A stretch of DNA of 50,093 nt, from assembly GCA_028869315.1 (NCBI GenBank), contig JAGWSV010000076.1, positions 1-50,093 of the forward strand, read 5' to 3'. Positions 28,766 through 37,435 of this stretch are shown one piece after another. This DNA comes from Rhodospirillales bacterium (GTDB taxonomy: Bacteria > Pseudomonadota > Alphaproteobacteria > Acetobacterales > Acetobacteraceae). Every line of letters begins with the position of its first letter. The stretch's first letter is position 1. A program made the position numbers and the translations under genes. The notes under the pieces were generated by a model. It was not told the origin of the DNA. It ran no database searches and saw only the letters and a list, made by a program, of their open reading frames with translations.

Positions 28766-29936
28766 CCGCCGCAAGCGGCCCTGTGGCCCGGCTGCGCGCC
28801 GCCGCGTCATACACCGACGTCGTCAGGCGGGCGATGTCGGTCCAGTCGGGAACGTCGTTCGCCCTGGTGGCGATCGCGCGCGCGCAGGCAGCGGCAAACG
28901 CCGGCGCGGCCAGGAAGCGCGCCATCGCGTCGGTCAGCGCGGCCACGTCGTCGGGTGGCACGAGCAGGCCGTCCTCGCCGTGGCGGATCGTTTCGCCGAA
29001 CCCGCCCAGCCGGCTCGCGAGCACCGGGCGCGCATGCGCGACCGCCAGCGACAGCACGCCGCTCGCCTCGATCTCGCGATAGGGGAATGCAGCGATGGTC
29101 CCCGGGCCGAACAGAGTGGGGATCTCCGCCTCCGGCACGAAGCGCGCGGCGATCGTCACCCGCTCGGCGACGCCGAGGCGCTGCGCCAACTGGTGCAGCG
29201 GGGCGAGGTCCATGTAGGGCTGGCCGATGATGTGGACGCGCGCCCGATTCCGCAGCTGCGGCGCCAGCCGGGCCAGGGCCGCGATCAGCAGGTCGGCGCC
29301 CTTGTACGGCTTGATCTTGCCGAACAGCAGGAAGGTGATCTCCCCGTCCATCGCCTCGCCGGCGGCCGGCCCGGCATGCGGGCGCGCCAGCAGGCCGTGC
29401 GGCACGACGGCGATCCGCTCGCCGGCCACGCCGTGCGCGCAGAGGCGCTGGCGCCCTTGCGCCGTGTGGACGATCAACCGATCGAAATGGCGAAAGCCGG
29501 CAAATGCGCCGCGGCGTTGCAGGCCGGCCGCCGGGTTGCCGTTGAACGGATTGGAATCATGCACGGTCAGCACCAATGGTGCTAGCGTGCGCAGCGTGGG
29601 CAGGAAATGGCGGTCGACCATCGGCAACGGCAGCCACTGGAAATGAATGACGTCCGGCCGCTCCTGGCGCAGCCGCCTGCCCAGGCGGTTCATCGACACG
29701 ATGTGGTCCAGCCCCTTGATGCCGAGCCGCAACGCCCGCGGCAGCGCCTGCGCCGCCGCCAGGCTGGCGACCGGATAGAAGCTCGCGGTGACCGGCTGGC
29801 CCGCAGGGCCGGCATCCTCGGCGCGCGCGCGGCGGGCGTGCAGGCTTACCTCGTGGCCGACGCTGCGCAACCCGGCGGCGAGGGCCGCGTCATACGGCGC
29901 GGTGAACAAAGACGGGTCGATCAGGGCGATCCGCAT
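28704..29936 (-). CDS. Glycosyltransferase family 4
   Basis: This is a 410 aa GT-B enzyme. The N-terminus is MRIALIDPSLFTAPYD, and the donor domain has FLLFGKIKPYKGADLLIAAL and VHIIGQPY. The nucleotide-sugar motif region is FPYREIEASGVLSLAVAHARPVLAS, a variant of the family E-x7-E motif. GLLVPPDDVAALTDAMARFL closes the fold. The last ~20 residues (Arg/Ala/Pro-rich, AEAPPPPPAGG) are encoded in the 62 bases shared with the end of the GH26 gene and look like read-through rather than fold. It probably adds a sugar to the EPS repeat on the cytoplasmic side. Confidence 0.9.
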   Translation of the reverse strand: MRIALIDPSLFTAPYDAALAAGLRSVGHEVSLHARRARAEDAGPAGQPVTASFYPVASLAAAQALPRALRLGIKGLDHIVSMNRLGRRLRQERPDVIHFQWLPLPMVDRHFLPTLRTLAPLVLTVHDSNPFNGNPAAGLQRRGAFAGFRHFDRLIVHTAQGRQRLCAHGVAGERIAVVPHGLLARPHAGPAAGEAMDGEITFLLFGKIKPYKGADLLIAALARLAPQLRNRARVHIIGQPYMDLAPLHQLAQRLGVAERVTIAARFVPEAEIPTLFGPGTIAAFPYREIEASGVLSLAVAHARPVLASRLGGFGETIRHGEDGLLVPPDDVAALTDAMARFLAAPAFAAACARAIATRANDVPDWTDIARLTTSVYDAAARSRATGPLAAATARAGRAEAPPPPPAGGHP

Positions 29937-30043
29937 CTAGTGTCCTGCCCGCGAAACGCTATCGCCGTTCGGGAACCCGCAGGTCACTGAAAGCAAAGGG
30001 ATCGCGTTCCGGAACATGATGAAAACATTCCTGCGACGAGACA

Positions 30044-30952
30044 TCACGCCACCTGCGGCAAGGTCGTGCGCCGTTCCTCGCCGCGCGGCGCGGAGACGCA
30101 CCGTCCGTCCGCGCCGGCGATGGCGCGCGCCAGCGCCGGGGCGATGCGGTCGTCGACTGACGGATCAAACTTGCGGGCGTAGAAAGCCGGGCTTCGTTGC
30201 AGGTCGTCCCAGTCTGCCATGGTCATCACCCGCGGGCCGGGCCACACGATCTCGCGACCGAAATGGGGCGCGACCCGCTCGCGCCAGGGGCCGTTGCGCA
30301 CCAGGGTCTGCATGAGCAGTTCGTCGGACAGGAACAGGCCGCTCAGATAGCGCCGGATCTCCTGCGCCACCGGCGCCTCGCGCTGCCAGGCGCAGAAGGC
30401 GCGCGGCAGGATGCACCATTGCGAGCCTTTGTAGTCCAGCTCGAAGCCGTCCGGCCGCCGGCGCGGGCCACGCAGCCGCACCGCGCGGTGCGGCAGTTCG
30501 ATCATCGGGTTCCAGCGCAGGTGCCAGTCGTCGGCGGGCAGGCTGGAGAAATGACGCAATTCGACGAACGCCGCGTCGCCGGCCGCGCCGATCCCGGCAC
30601 GGATGCTGTCCAGCGGCTTGATCGGAAAACATTGCCCGCTGAGGTTGACGAGATGCGTCCAGCCGGCATCCAGCGCGAGCGCCCGGTCAATTGCGTCAAG
30701 CATCACCTGGCACAGGCTCCAGCCTCCCCAATTGGTGAAGCGTGAGCGCAGCAGGTGTACGTTCGGATACGTCCGCGCGAGACGGCGCGCCATCGCCCAG
30801 GTGCCGTTGCGGTCCGCCCGCAGGCCAAGCCGTGATTTCAGGTCGACATGCAGGATCACGAAATCGCGCGGATCAGCGATCGTCTCCACCAGCAGGCGAA
30901 GCTGCTCCGGGTGCCGGTGCGCAAGGATGAAATAGGCGAGCCTCGCTTTCAC
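30044..30952 (-). CDS. Core-2/I-branching-type glycosyltransferase (GT14-like)
   Basis: The protein has the bacterial GT14 pattern: KARLAYFILAHRHPEQLRLLVETI at the start and FVILHVDLKS. It continues with TNWGGWSLCQVMLDAIDRAL, HLVNLSGQCFPIKPL and the late block LSDELLMQTLVRN. These are typical of beta-1,6-N-acetylglucosaminyltransferase-like enzymes. GTG 30952 is chosen because the fold starts at once (302 aa). The longer track ORF reaches ATG 31078 through Arg-rich sequence with no domain. It is divergent from the co-polymerase gene. A branching role in the EPS is inferred. Confidence 0.82.
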   Translation of the reverse strand: MKARLAYFILAHRHPEQLRLLVETIADPRDFVILHVDLKSRLGLRADRNGTWAMARRLARTYPNVHLLRSRFTNWGGWSLCQVMLDAIDRALALDAGWTHLVNLSGQCFPIKPLDSIRAGIGAAGDAAFVELRHFSSLPADDWHLRWNPMIELPHRAVRLRGPRRRPDGFELDYKGSQWCILPRAFCAWQREAPVAQEIRRYLSGLFLSDELLMQTLVRNGPWRERVAPHFGREIVWPGPRVMTMADWDDLQRSPAFYARKFDPSVDDRIAPALARAIAGADGRCVSAPRGEERRTTLPQVA

Positions 30953-31259
30953 ACGCGCTTGCACTGGGGGCTTTCTCCATGATCCGTAGCTCTGTTGCCG
31001 TCGCCGGGTGCCGCCCTCGAACGGTTCCCCTCGACATCGGCCCCCCTCGACATCGGTGTCGGAACGCTTCTGCGGCATGCTTGCCTGGCTCCCGTTGGCC
31101 CCTATCTACGATCGCGCCGCGGGGAATGCATGGCGTCGTGTGCGTCGATACGGGGTCCTCACGGCATCGTGGCCGGGCGAACCGGTCCTGTCCTGATAAT
31201 GTCGTTCCCAGGGAATGGTCGCGCCGCCATCGTGCGCGACCACGGAGGTGCCGCGACGA
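30953..31259. other. Divergent region between GT14 and the Wzc-like gene
   Basis: About 307 bases. CCCCTCGACATCGG occurs twice (31027-31040 and 31043-31056), offset by 16 bases. No clear promoter stands out and no gene is supported. Confidence 0.45.
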
Positions 31260-33446
31260 ATGCCGGATTGGACGATTGCCCCGCGGCTGGAGGCGGCGGA
31301 CCGGGAACCCCAGGTGGCCGAAGCCATCGGCCCGGCACAGGTGCTCAAGGCGCTGCGCCGGCGGTGGCGCCTGCTGCTCGTCTGCGGCCTGGTCGTCGGC
31401 GGTGCTGGTTACATCGGTGCCAAGACGTTGCTGGCCGAGCAGTTCACGGCGACGGGAACCGTGGCGGTCGACAACCGCAGCGTGGCCATTCCGGCGCTGG
31501 AGGGCGCGCTCAAGAGCCCGGTGCTGGCCGATCCGATGCCGGTGGTTCGCAGCGAAATGGCGATGCTGCAATCGCCGACGCTGATCCGCAAGGTGGTGCG
31601 CGACCTGAAGCTCGCACGCTATCCAGACTTCAATCCTACCTTGCGGCCGGCTTCGCTGTCGTCGCGGGTGAAGCTTTTTCTCGCGCGTCACCTGCCGGCG
31701 GCGCTTGGCCGCGTCGCGATCGGACTCAAGCTGCTGCCAGATCCGGCGTTGGCGGGGCCGCCGACCCCGGCGCTCGTCGATGCGCTCGTGGTCGGGACGA
31801 TCGAGCATCGTCTCGCGGTCTCCAATTACGGCCAGAGCATGGTGATCACGGTCGACTTCCGCGCCGCCTCGGCGGGCATGGCGGCAGCCGTGGTGAACGA
31901 CCTGCTGCATCATTACATCGAAGACAAGCAGGCCGCTGTCGACGCCGCCAACACGGCGGCGAACGCAACCTTGACCAATCGCCTGAAGCGGGTCTCCGAC
32001 CAGATCCACAGGCTCGCGCAGAAGATCGATCGCACCCGCCAGGCCTATGAAATCGTGCGCACCCAGTCGGGCACGGTCGGCCAGCAGCAGTTGCAGGAAT
32101 TGTCGGCCGCGCTGACCCGGGCGCAGACGGAACGATCGGCGCTGGAAGCCCAGTATGCGCGCGCCGCCATCCTGGCCCCGCTCGGCGGCGGCGTGCCCGG
32201 CGGCGCGGAAGGGTTGAACACCGGCACGATCTCCGTGCTGCGCGAGCGCGAGGCGGACGCCGCCCGCCGGGTCGCCGACCTGTCGCAGACCTATGGCCCG
32301 CGCTACCCGGCGCTGCGCGCGGCGGAGGCGCGGCTTGCCTCGGCCCGCGCGGCCGTGGCGCGGGAGACCCATCGCGCGGTGGCCGGCCTCGCGGCGCAGG
32401 TGCAGGCCGCGGGCCAGCGGGAAAGGGCGCTGGCGAAGCAGTTCGCCACCGCCCAGGCCAAGGCGAGCCGGCTGGCAACCGTGCAGGCGCAGCTCGACCA
32501 GTACCAGAAGGACATGAAGGCGCAGCAGAGCCTCTATCAGTCGCTGCTGGTCAGCGCCGACCAGACGCAGAGCGACCGCAGCGGCCTTGATGCGGTGAAC
32601 GCGCGGATCGTCAGCCTGGCGACGCCGCCGGCGTTTCCGTCCAGCCCCCGGCCCAAGCTTGCAGGGGCGCTTGGTCTGCTGGGCGGCGTGGCGTTCGGCG
32701 GCTTCGTGACCCTGCTCCGACGCCGCAACCATGGCGCCTTCGTCGACCCCGAGGACCTTGCCGAGGAAGTCGGCGTGCGGCCGATGGCCGGGATTCCGCG
32801 GCTGCAGGGTCATGGCCGCGCCGCCTCGCTTGCCTTGGAGGTCGCGGATGCGCCCTGGGGAGAATTGACCGAATCGCTGCGGCTGCTGCGAACCCAGCTA
32901 CAGGCGGCCGGCCGCGGCGCCATGCCGCGCACCCTGCTGTTCGTCTCGACCGCCGGCGGCGAGGGGTGCTCCAGCGTCGCCGCCGCGTTTGCCCGGCTGG
33001 CGGCGCTCGACGGGCTGCGCACCCTGCTGATCGAAGGCGATCTCGCGCATCCCTCGCTCTCCGAGCTGCTTGGGATACCGGACAGCAACGGACTGGTCGA
33101 TGCGCTGCTGGGCCAGGAGCACTGGATGGAGGTGATCCGGACCGACGCCCGGTCCGCCCTCGATTGCCTGCTGGTGGCAGATCCGGCGGTGGCCGCCAGC
33201 CGGTTGTTGCAGACGACCCATCTGCAGAACCTGCTCGCCGAGGCGCGCGAGGAATACAACCTCGTGGTGCTGGACGCGCCGCCACTCGACGTGTCCGCCA
33301 ACGCACTGACCCTCGCCTGTGCGGTCGATGCGATCCTGCTCGTGCTGGCGGCCGGGGAATCGACGTCCGCGCATCTGCACCGGGCGCTCGATGCCATTAC
33401 CAACGCCGCGGCGCGGCCTCTCGTCCTGGTGCTCAACAAGGTCTGA
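31260..33446 (+). CDS. Wzc/GumC-like polysaccharide co-polymerase with degenerate tyrosine-kinase domain
   Basis: This 728 aa inner-membrane protein controls chain length and export with the Wza-type lipoprotein. Order: membrane helix RRWRLLLVCGLVVGGAGYIG (~45-65), Wzz-type periplasmic domain, long coiled coil (~235-450) and a second helix near PKLAGALGLLGGVAFGGFV. A BY-kinase-like ATPase domain follows. Walker B is intact (YNLVVLDAPPLD) and Walker A' reads LLIEGDLAHPSL. Walker A reads STAGGEGCSSVAAAFA, so the invariant Lys is Cys. The protein ends LVLNKV, with no C-terminal Tyr cluster. It may be a kinase-dead relative. ATG 31260 has GGAGGTG nine bases upstream. Confidence 0.9.
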   Translation: MPDWTIAPRLEAADREPQVAEAIGPAQVLKALRRRWRLLLVCGLVVGGAGYIGAKTLLAEQFTATGTVAVDNRSVAIPALEGALKSPVLADPMPVVRSEMAMLQSPTLIRKVVRDLKLARYPDFNPTLRPASLSSRVKLFLARHLPAALGRVAIGLKLLPDPALAGPPTPALVDALVVGTIEHRLAVSNYGQSMVITVDFRAASAGMAAAVVNDLLHHYIEDKQAAVDAANTAANATLTNRLKRVSDQIHRLAQKIDRTRQAYEIVRTQSGTVGQQQLQELSAALTRAQTERSALEAQYARAAILAPLGGGVPGGAEGLNTGTISVLREREADAARRVADLSQTYGPRYPALRAAEARLASARAAVARETHRAVAGLAAQVQAAGQRERALAKQFATAQAKASRLATVQAQLDQYQKDMKAQQSLYQSLLVSADQTQSDRSGLDAVNARIVSLATPPAFPSSPRPKLAGALGLLGGVAFGGFVTLLRRRNHGAFVDPEDLAEEVGVRPMAGIPRLQGHGRAASLALEVADAPWGELTESLRLLRTQLQAAGRGAMPRTLLFVSTAGGEGCSSVAAAFARLAALDGLRTLLIEGDLAHPSLSELLGIPDSNGLVDALLGQEHWMEVIRTDARSALDCLLVADPAVAASRLLQTTHLQNLLAEAREEYNLVVLDAPPLDVSANALTLACAVDAILLVLAAGESTSAHLHRALDAITNAAARPLVLVLNKV

Positions 33447-33468
33447 CGATGGCGTCCGCCGCACGGCC

Positions 33469-34647
33469 TCATCCGCGCGCGCGGGCGGAGGCCGGCGGCG
33501 TCCAGACCTGGAAACGATCGCCGCGCAGCGAGCGCAGCACGCCGAGCGAGGTGGCGGCGAAGGCGCCGGCGATGTCGAGCAGCTTGCCCGCGGCGCTCGC
33601 CGGGCGCGCCAGCCCGAGCGCCAGCACCCCGGCGCCGGCCGCGGCGCTGAGCGCCAGCAGGATCCAGTCTCCCATGGCCGCCAAGCCGGCGGCGTAGCAC
33701 AGCGCGGCTCCCGCCAGCAGCCAGCCCGACAGCCAGCGCAGCAGCTTGTGCGAGGCGTATTTGTAGCGGTTCCAAAGCGACAGCCGGCGCAGCCGGGGCC
33801 ACAACAGACGGTGCACGTTGAACGCCTGGCAGGCGATGCGGGTCTTGCGGCGGAACTCCTCGCCGGGGCGCGACACGGTCGCCTCGTACGCCAGCGCGTC
33901 TGCCGCCCGCACCACGCGCCAGCCGTCACATAATATTGACATAGACACGAACATGTCGTCGATGATGTCGGGCGGGGGAGGGCGGTGCAGGCGGCGGCGG
34001 ATCGCGAAGATCGAGCCGTCGGCGCCCATCGTCGATCCGGTCCGGCTCTCCAGATCCTTGATCCGCTCCTCCAGCCGCCAGTAGATCGATCCGGTCTCGG
34101 CGGTCGCGCTGGCTGCCTCGCTCGTGTAGATCAGGTGTCCGCAGACGCATCCCACCGCGGGGTCGGCGAAGCGGGCGAGCAGGCGCGGGATCGCATCCGG
34201 CGCGAAACGTACATTGGCGTCGGAGAACACGACGAACTCCGCCTCGGTCAGCGACACCAGCGTGTTCATGCCATGGGTCTTGCCGTGCCGGGCGGTGCCG
34301 ACGACGACGGTGACGCGGTCCTGGTATTCGCCCGCGATCTCGGCGGTGCGGTCGCTCGCGGCATCGACATAGACCAGCAGTTCCAGCTGCGGCAGCGTGG
34401 CGCGCAACGCCAGCATGTTCTCGATGCGGGCGCGGATCGCATGCTCCTCGTTGTAGGCCGAGACGCACAGCGCAACCCGCGCCTCGGGCCCGGGGGCCGC
34501 GCTCGGTGTCATCCCCTGGGGCGGCCACGGCGCCTCGCGCGCCGCCCTGCCGCGCGCCGCCAGAAACAGGCTCGCGGGGTAGGTCGTGAAGGGATGGGCA
34601 GCCAATACGGCGAGCACGCCGCTCGCGGCCAGCAGGTCAGGTCCCAT
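33469..34647 (-). CDS. Membrane glycosyltransferase family 2 (processive type)
   Basis: This is a 392 aa GT2 with an N-terminal membrane segment (LLAASGVLAVLAAHPF) and C-terminal helices (LLRWLSGWLLAGAALCYAAGL and the next two). The catalytic domain has VALCVSAYNEEHAIRARIENML, VYVDAASDRTAEI, HGKTHGMNTLV, the VFSDANVRF motif and GADGSIFAIRR. Its architecture resembles cellulose- or hyaluronan-synthase-like enzymes and ExoU/ExoW-type GTs. ATG 34647 has GAGGTG upstream and overlaps the end of the upstream GT4 by 11 bases, so the two are probably coupled. The track ORF upstream part lies wholly within that GT4 gene. Confidence 0.9.
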   Translation of the reverse strand: MGPDLLAASGVLAVLAAHPFTTYPASLFLAARGRAAREAPWPPQGMTPSAAPGPEARVALCVSAYNEEHAIRARIENMLALRATLPQLELLVYVDAASDRTAEIAGEYQDRVTVVVGTARHGKTHGMNTLVSLTEAEFVVFSDANVRFAPDAIPRLLARFADPAVGCVCGHLIYTSEAASATAETGSIYWRLEERIKDLESRTGSTMGADGSIFAIRRRLHRPPPPDIIDDMFVSMSILCDGWRVVRAADALAYEATVSRPGEEFRRKTRIACQAFNVHRLLWPRLRRLSLWNRYKYASHKLLRWLSGWLLAGAALCYAAGLAAMGDWILLALSAAAGAGVLALGLARPASAAGKLLDIAGAFAATSLGVLRSLRGDRFQVWTPPASARARG

Positions 34648-35935
34648 GCAGCACCTCGGTTGTACCGGCGCGTCGGGGTCGCGATCCGGGGGGGGCGCGC
34701 CACACCTCCCCGGCATCCTCCGGAATGGCTTGGCCCGCCGCGGCGGCGCGCAGCACGGCCTCGTACTGGGCGGCGATGCGCTCGGCGTCGTAGGCGGAGG
34801 CCGCGGCGCGGCAGCGCGCGCGCATCGCTGCCCGGTCCCATCCTTGCGCCAGCAGGGCGGCGAGCCCGGCGCGCAGCCCGGCCGCATCGGCGCCGGGGGC
34901 GACGAACCCCGTCTCGGCGACGCGGATGACTTCGCGGAGGCCGCCGAGCGGGGTCACCAGGCTGGGGACGCCGTAGGCCAGGGCCTCGTGGAACACGCGC
35001 GGGAACGGGTCCTCCCACACCGAGGGGATGACCAGCACGTCGATGGTCGGGAAGAAGTCAGCGGGCCGGGCATGGCCAAGGAAGGCGATGGCGCCGCAAC
35101 CGGCCGCACGGAGCTTGAGGCGGGCGACGTAGTCGCTGCGGCCGGTTCCCGCGACCGCAAGGCTTGCCGCGCCGGCGGGCGCCGCGCGCACCGCGTCGAG
35201 CAGGTTTTCCAGCCCCTTGGTCGGTTCCAGCCGGCCCATGAAGCCGATCCTGAGCGGCACGGCGGGGTGCTCCGGCGCCGTCGGCGGGACGATGGCGGCG
35301 TTGTTGCCGCGGATGATGCGCACCGGCTGCGCGCCCGCGGCCGCGGCCGGAAACGCTCCCGCCGCCGCCAGCCGGTCGAACAGGCGGTGGCTGACGGCGG
35401 TCACCGCGGCCGGGATCGACGACAGCCGTCGCCGCGGCAGCGAGAAGAGGCGGCATTCGGGGCACGGGCTCCGGCAGTTTCCCGCCTCCGGTTTCCACAT
35501 CGCGCTGCGTGGGCAGGCCGGATAGTAGTCGTGGACGGTCTGCACCACCGGAATGTCCTGCCGCGCTGCGGCGAGCCAGGCCGCGGCGGAGAACCCCTGC
35601 AGGTTGTGACAATTGACGACATCGGGCTTCCGTTCCGCGAGCATTGCGGACATCCGCCGCAGCATGAACGGATTGAACGCATCCAGGAGCTGGAACGCCG
35701 GCCGCAGCGCGCGGGGCCGATGTCCGCCATGCGGCCAATAGACATTTGCCAAGGGCAGATAATCGACCGGAATGCCGTCCACTTCGCCGTGTTCCGGCCG
35801 TGCCGACGGGGTCAGGGTGACCACCGAACAGGCGTGCCCGCGGGCCTGGAGGCTGCCGGCGAGGAGGCGCAGGCTGTTCTCCGCCCCGGCGTTGCCGTGC
35901 GGTGGATACAGACCATTCAAGAATGTGATGCGCAT
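34637..35935 (-). CDS. Glycosyltransferase family 4
   Basis: This is a 432 aa GT-B enzyme. The N-terminus MRITFLNGLYPPHGNAGAENSLRLLA is classic GT4, followed by VVNCHNLQGFSAAAWLAAA and VQTVHDYYPACP. CPECRLFSLPRRR carries a Cys pair seen in some EPS GT4 proteins. The donor domain has LRIGFMGRLEPTKGLENLLDAV and the E-x7-E region VWEDPFPRVFHEALAYGVPSLV. ATG 35935 is preferred; the 106 extra track residues are Arg-rich and run into the divergent ATPase gene. It heads a short minus-strand unit with the GT2 at 33469. Confidence 0.92.
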   Translation of the reverse strand: MRITFLNGLYPPHGNAGAENSLRLLAGSLQARGHACSVVTLTPSARPEHGEVDGIPVDYLPLANVYWPHGGHRPRALRPAFQLLDAFNPFMLRRMSAMLAERKPDVVNCHNLQGFSAAAWLAAARQDIPVVQTVHDYYPACPRSAMWKPEAGNCRSPCPECRLFSLPRRRLSSIPAAVTAVSHRLFDRLAAAGAFPAAAAGAQPVRIIRGNNAAIVPPTAPEHPAVPLRIGFMGRLEPTKGLENLLDAVRAAPAGAASLAVAGTGRSDYVARLKLRAAGCGAIAFLGHARPADFFPTIDVLVIPSVWEDPFPRVFHEALAYGVPSLVTPLGGLREVIRVAETGFVAPGADAAGLRAGLAALLAQGWDRAAMRARCRAAASAYDAERIAAQYEAVLRAAAAGQAIPEDAGEVWRAPPGSRPRRAGTTEVLHGT

Positions 35936-36050
35936 TCTGGTGTCAGTGCGCGGCGCTGCCGCGATATAGACACGCGCGGGAGATGCCGCCGACGGTGCAA
36001 CGCCCTCCCGCGTGCCTCGACCCCGCATCAACCACGGAACGATCGTAACG

Positions 36051-37340
36051 ATGTTCAGGCTGTTCAGCCATCGCAAGCGCGCCCCGATCCGTCGCCGGAG
36101 CCCCCGCCAGATGCCGCCGCTCGTCTCCCGGCCGGCGACGCCGCCGGGCCCGCCGCCCGCGGCGGATTTCGGCCATCGGGGCCACGCCGCCCTGCGCGAG
36201 GCGTTCACGCCGACGCAACCGCAACGTAACCCCCGGCGCCTCGCCGGGCGCACGTCCGAGCTGGCGTTGATCGTGCAGGCGGTTTCCTACAACCGTGCCC
36301 ATGTGGTGCTGTACGGAGACCGGGGCCGGGGCAAGACGTCGCTCGTCAATCTCGTTGCCGCCGCCGCACGGACCGCGGGCTACATGGTCGGACGTTACGC
36401 CTGTTCCCACGGCAGCGACTTCGACGAAATCATCCGTGGCCTGGTGCGCGATCTGCCGAAACCGTTCCTGAGCCTGCCGGCGGTGGACGACCCGGGGCTG
36501 GAGGGGTGCGAGGCGGCGCTGCCGCAGCGTCCGCTGCACCCGCGCGACGTCGCGCTGCTGCCCGGACGCCTGTCCGGCCGGCGGCTCGTGCTGATCGTCG
36601 ACGAATTCGACCGCGTGGCCGATTCCGACACGCGCACCCGCCTCGCCGATACGATCAAGCAAGTGTCCGACCGCGGCGCGCGGCTGAGCATCGTCGTGGT
36701 CGGCGTGTCGGACAGCCTGGAGGAATTGCTCGGGCGGCATCCGTCGATTCAGCGCAACATCATCGGCGTCCATCTGCCGTTGCTCTCCGATTACGAGGTG
36801 AAAGAGATCCTGGCGGCCGGCGCGCGGCACGCCGGCATCGAGTATCCCGCCCATATTCAGGAGGGGATTGCCGCCCTGGCGCGGGGCGTGCCCTACATCG
36901 CCCATCTGCTGGGCCTGCACGCCGGGGAGAACGCGCTGCAGCGGCGTGCGGCGGTGGTGACCAATGCCGACCTGCGCGCCGCGATAGCCCGCGCACGGCT
37001 GGAGATCGATCCGCGCGTCGCCGTGACGTTTGCGGAACTGACCCGCGATGGGCAGGATCGACAGGTCCAAGCCCTGCTGGAGGCGATCGCCGCAGCCGGT
37101 CACGATCTTTTCGGCCGCTTCGCGGTGCAGGAGGTGGATGGCGCGGTGCGGATCGGCGGGCGGGTGATCGAGCCGGAGCCGTGGGCCCGCCTGGGCGCCG
37201 CCGGCGTGGTGCGCCGGTGCCACCATGCGGGCTTCGGGCTTTACACCTTCGCGGAGCCGATGCTGCTTCATTACATCCTGCTGAATGTTGCGGCCAGCGC
37301 GGAGCCGGCGGTCCTGCGCGCCACGGAGCCCGTCGCCTGA
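36051..37340 (+). CDS. AAA ATPase of unknown function in the EPS locus
   Basis: This 429 aa protein has a clear P-loop ATPase core: RRLAGRTSELALIVQAV, Walker A VVLYGDRGRGKTSLVN (~residue 90), Walker B RRLVLIVDEFDRV (~190) and a sensor-like IVVVGVSDSLEELLG. A lid region (LSDYEVKEILAAGARHAG) and a helical C-terminal domain follow. The layout resembles STAND/Orc1-Cdc6-like or ExeA-like ATPases rather than a kinase. The N-terminal ~50 residues are basic and Pro-rich. ATG 36051 is chosen; GTG 36012 would add 13 residues. It is surrounded by EPS genes, so a role in assembly, regulation or localisation is inferred from position only. Confidence 0.8.
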   Translation: MFRLFSHRKRAPIRRRSPRQMPPLVSRPATPPGPPPAADFGHRGHAALREAFTPTQPQRNPRRLAGRTSELALIVQAVSYNRAHVVLYGDRGRGKTSLVNLVAAAARTAGYMVGRYACSHGSDFDEIIRGLVRDLPKPFLSLPAVDDPGLEGCEAALPQRPLHPRDVALLPGRLSGRRLVLIVDEFDRVADSDTRTRLADTIKQVSDRGARLSIVVVGVSDSLEELLGRHPSIQRNIIGVHLPLLSDYEVKEILAAGARHAGIEYPAHIQEGIAALARGVPYIAHLLGLHAGENALQRRAAVVTNADLRAAIARARLEIDPRVAVTFAELTRDGQDRQVQALLEAIAAAGHDLFGRFAVQEVDGAVRIGGRVIEPEPWARLGAAGVVRRCHHAGFGLYTFAEPMLLHYILLNVAASAEPAVLRATEPVA

Positions 37341-37435
37341 GATTCCCATCGCCGGCCGGTGGGCCGACCGGTCGGCCCACCGGTGGTTGCCGCGTTCTGC
37401 GGTTCCGAGCCGGCGGTGGGACCTGACCTGCCTGC

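Noticed and set aside
30873-32813. 646-codon minus frame
   Set aside because: It is antisense to the Wzc-like gene, with no domain and composition typical of a complement frame.
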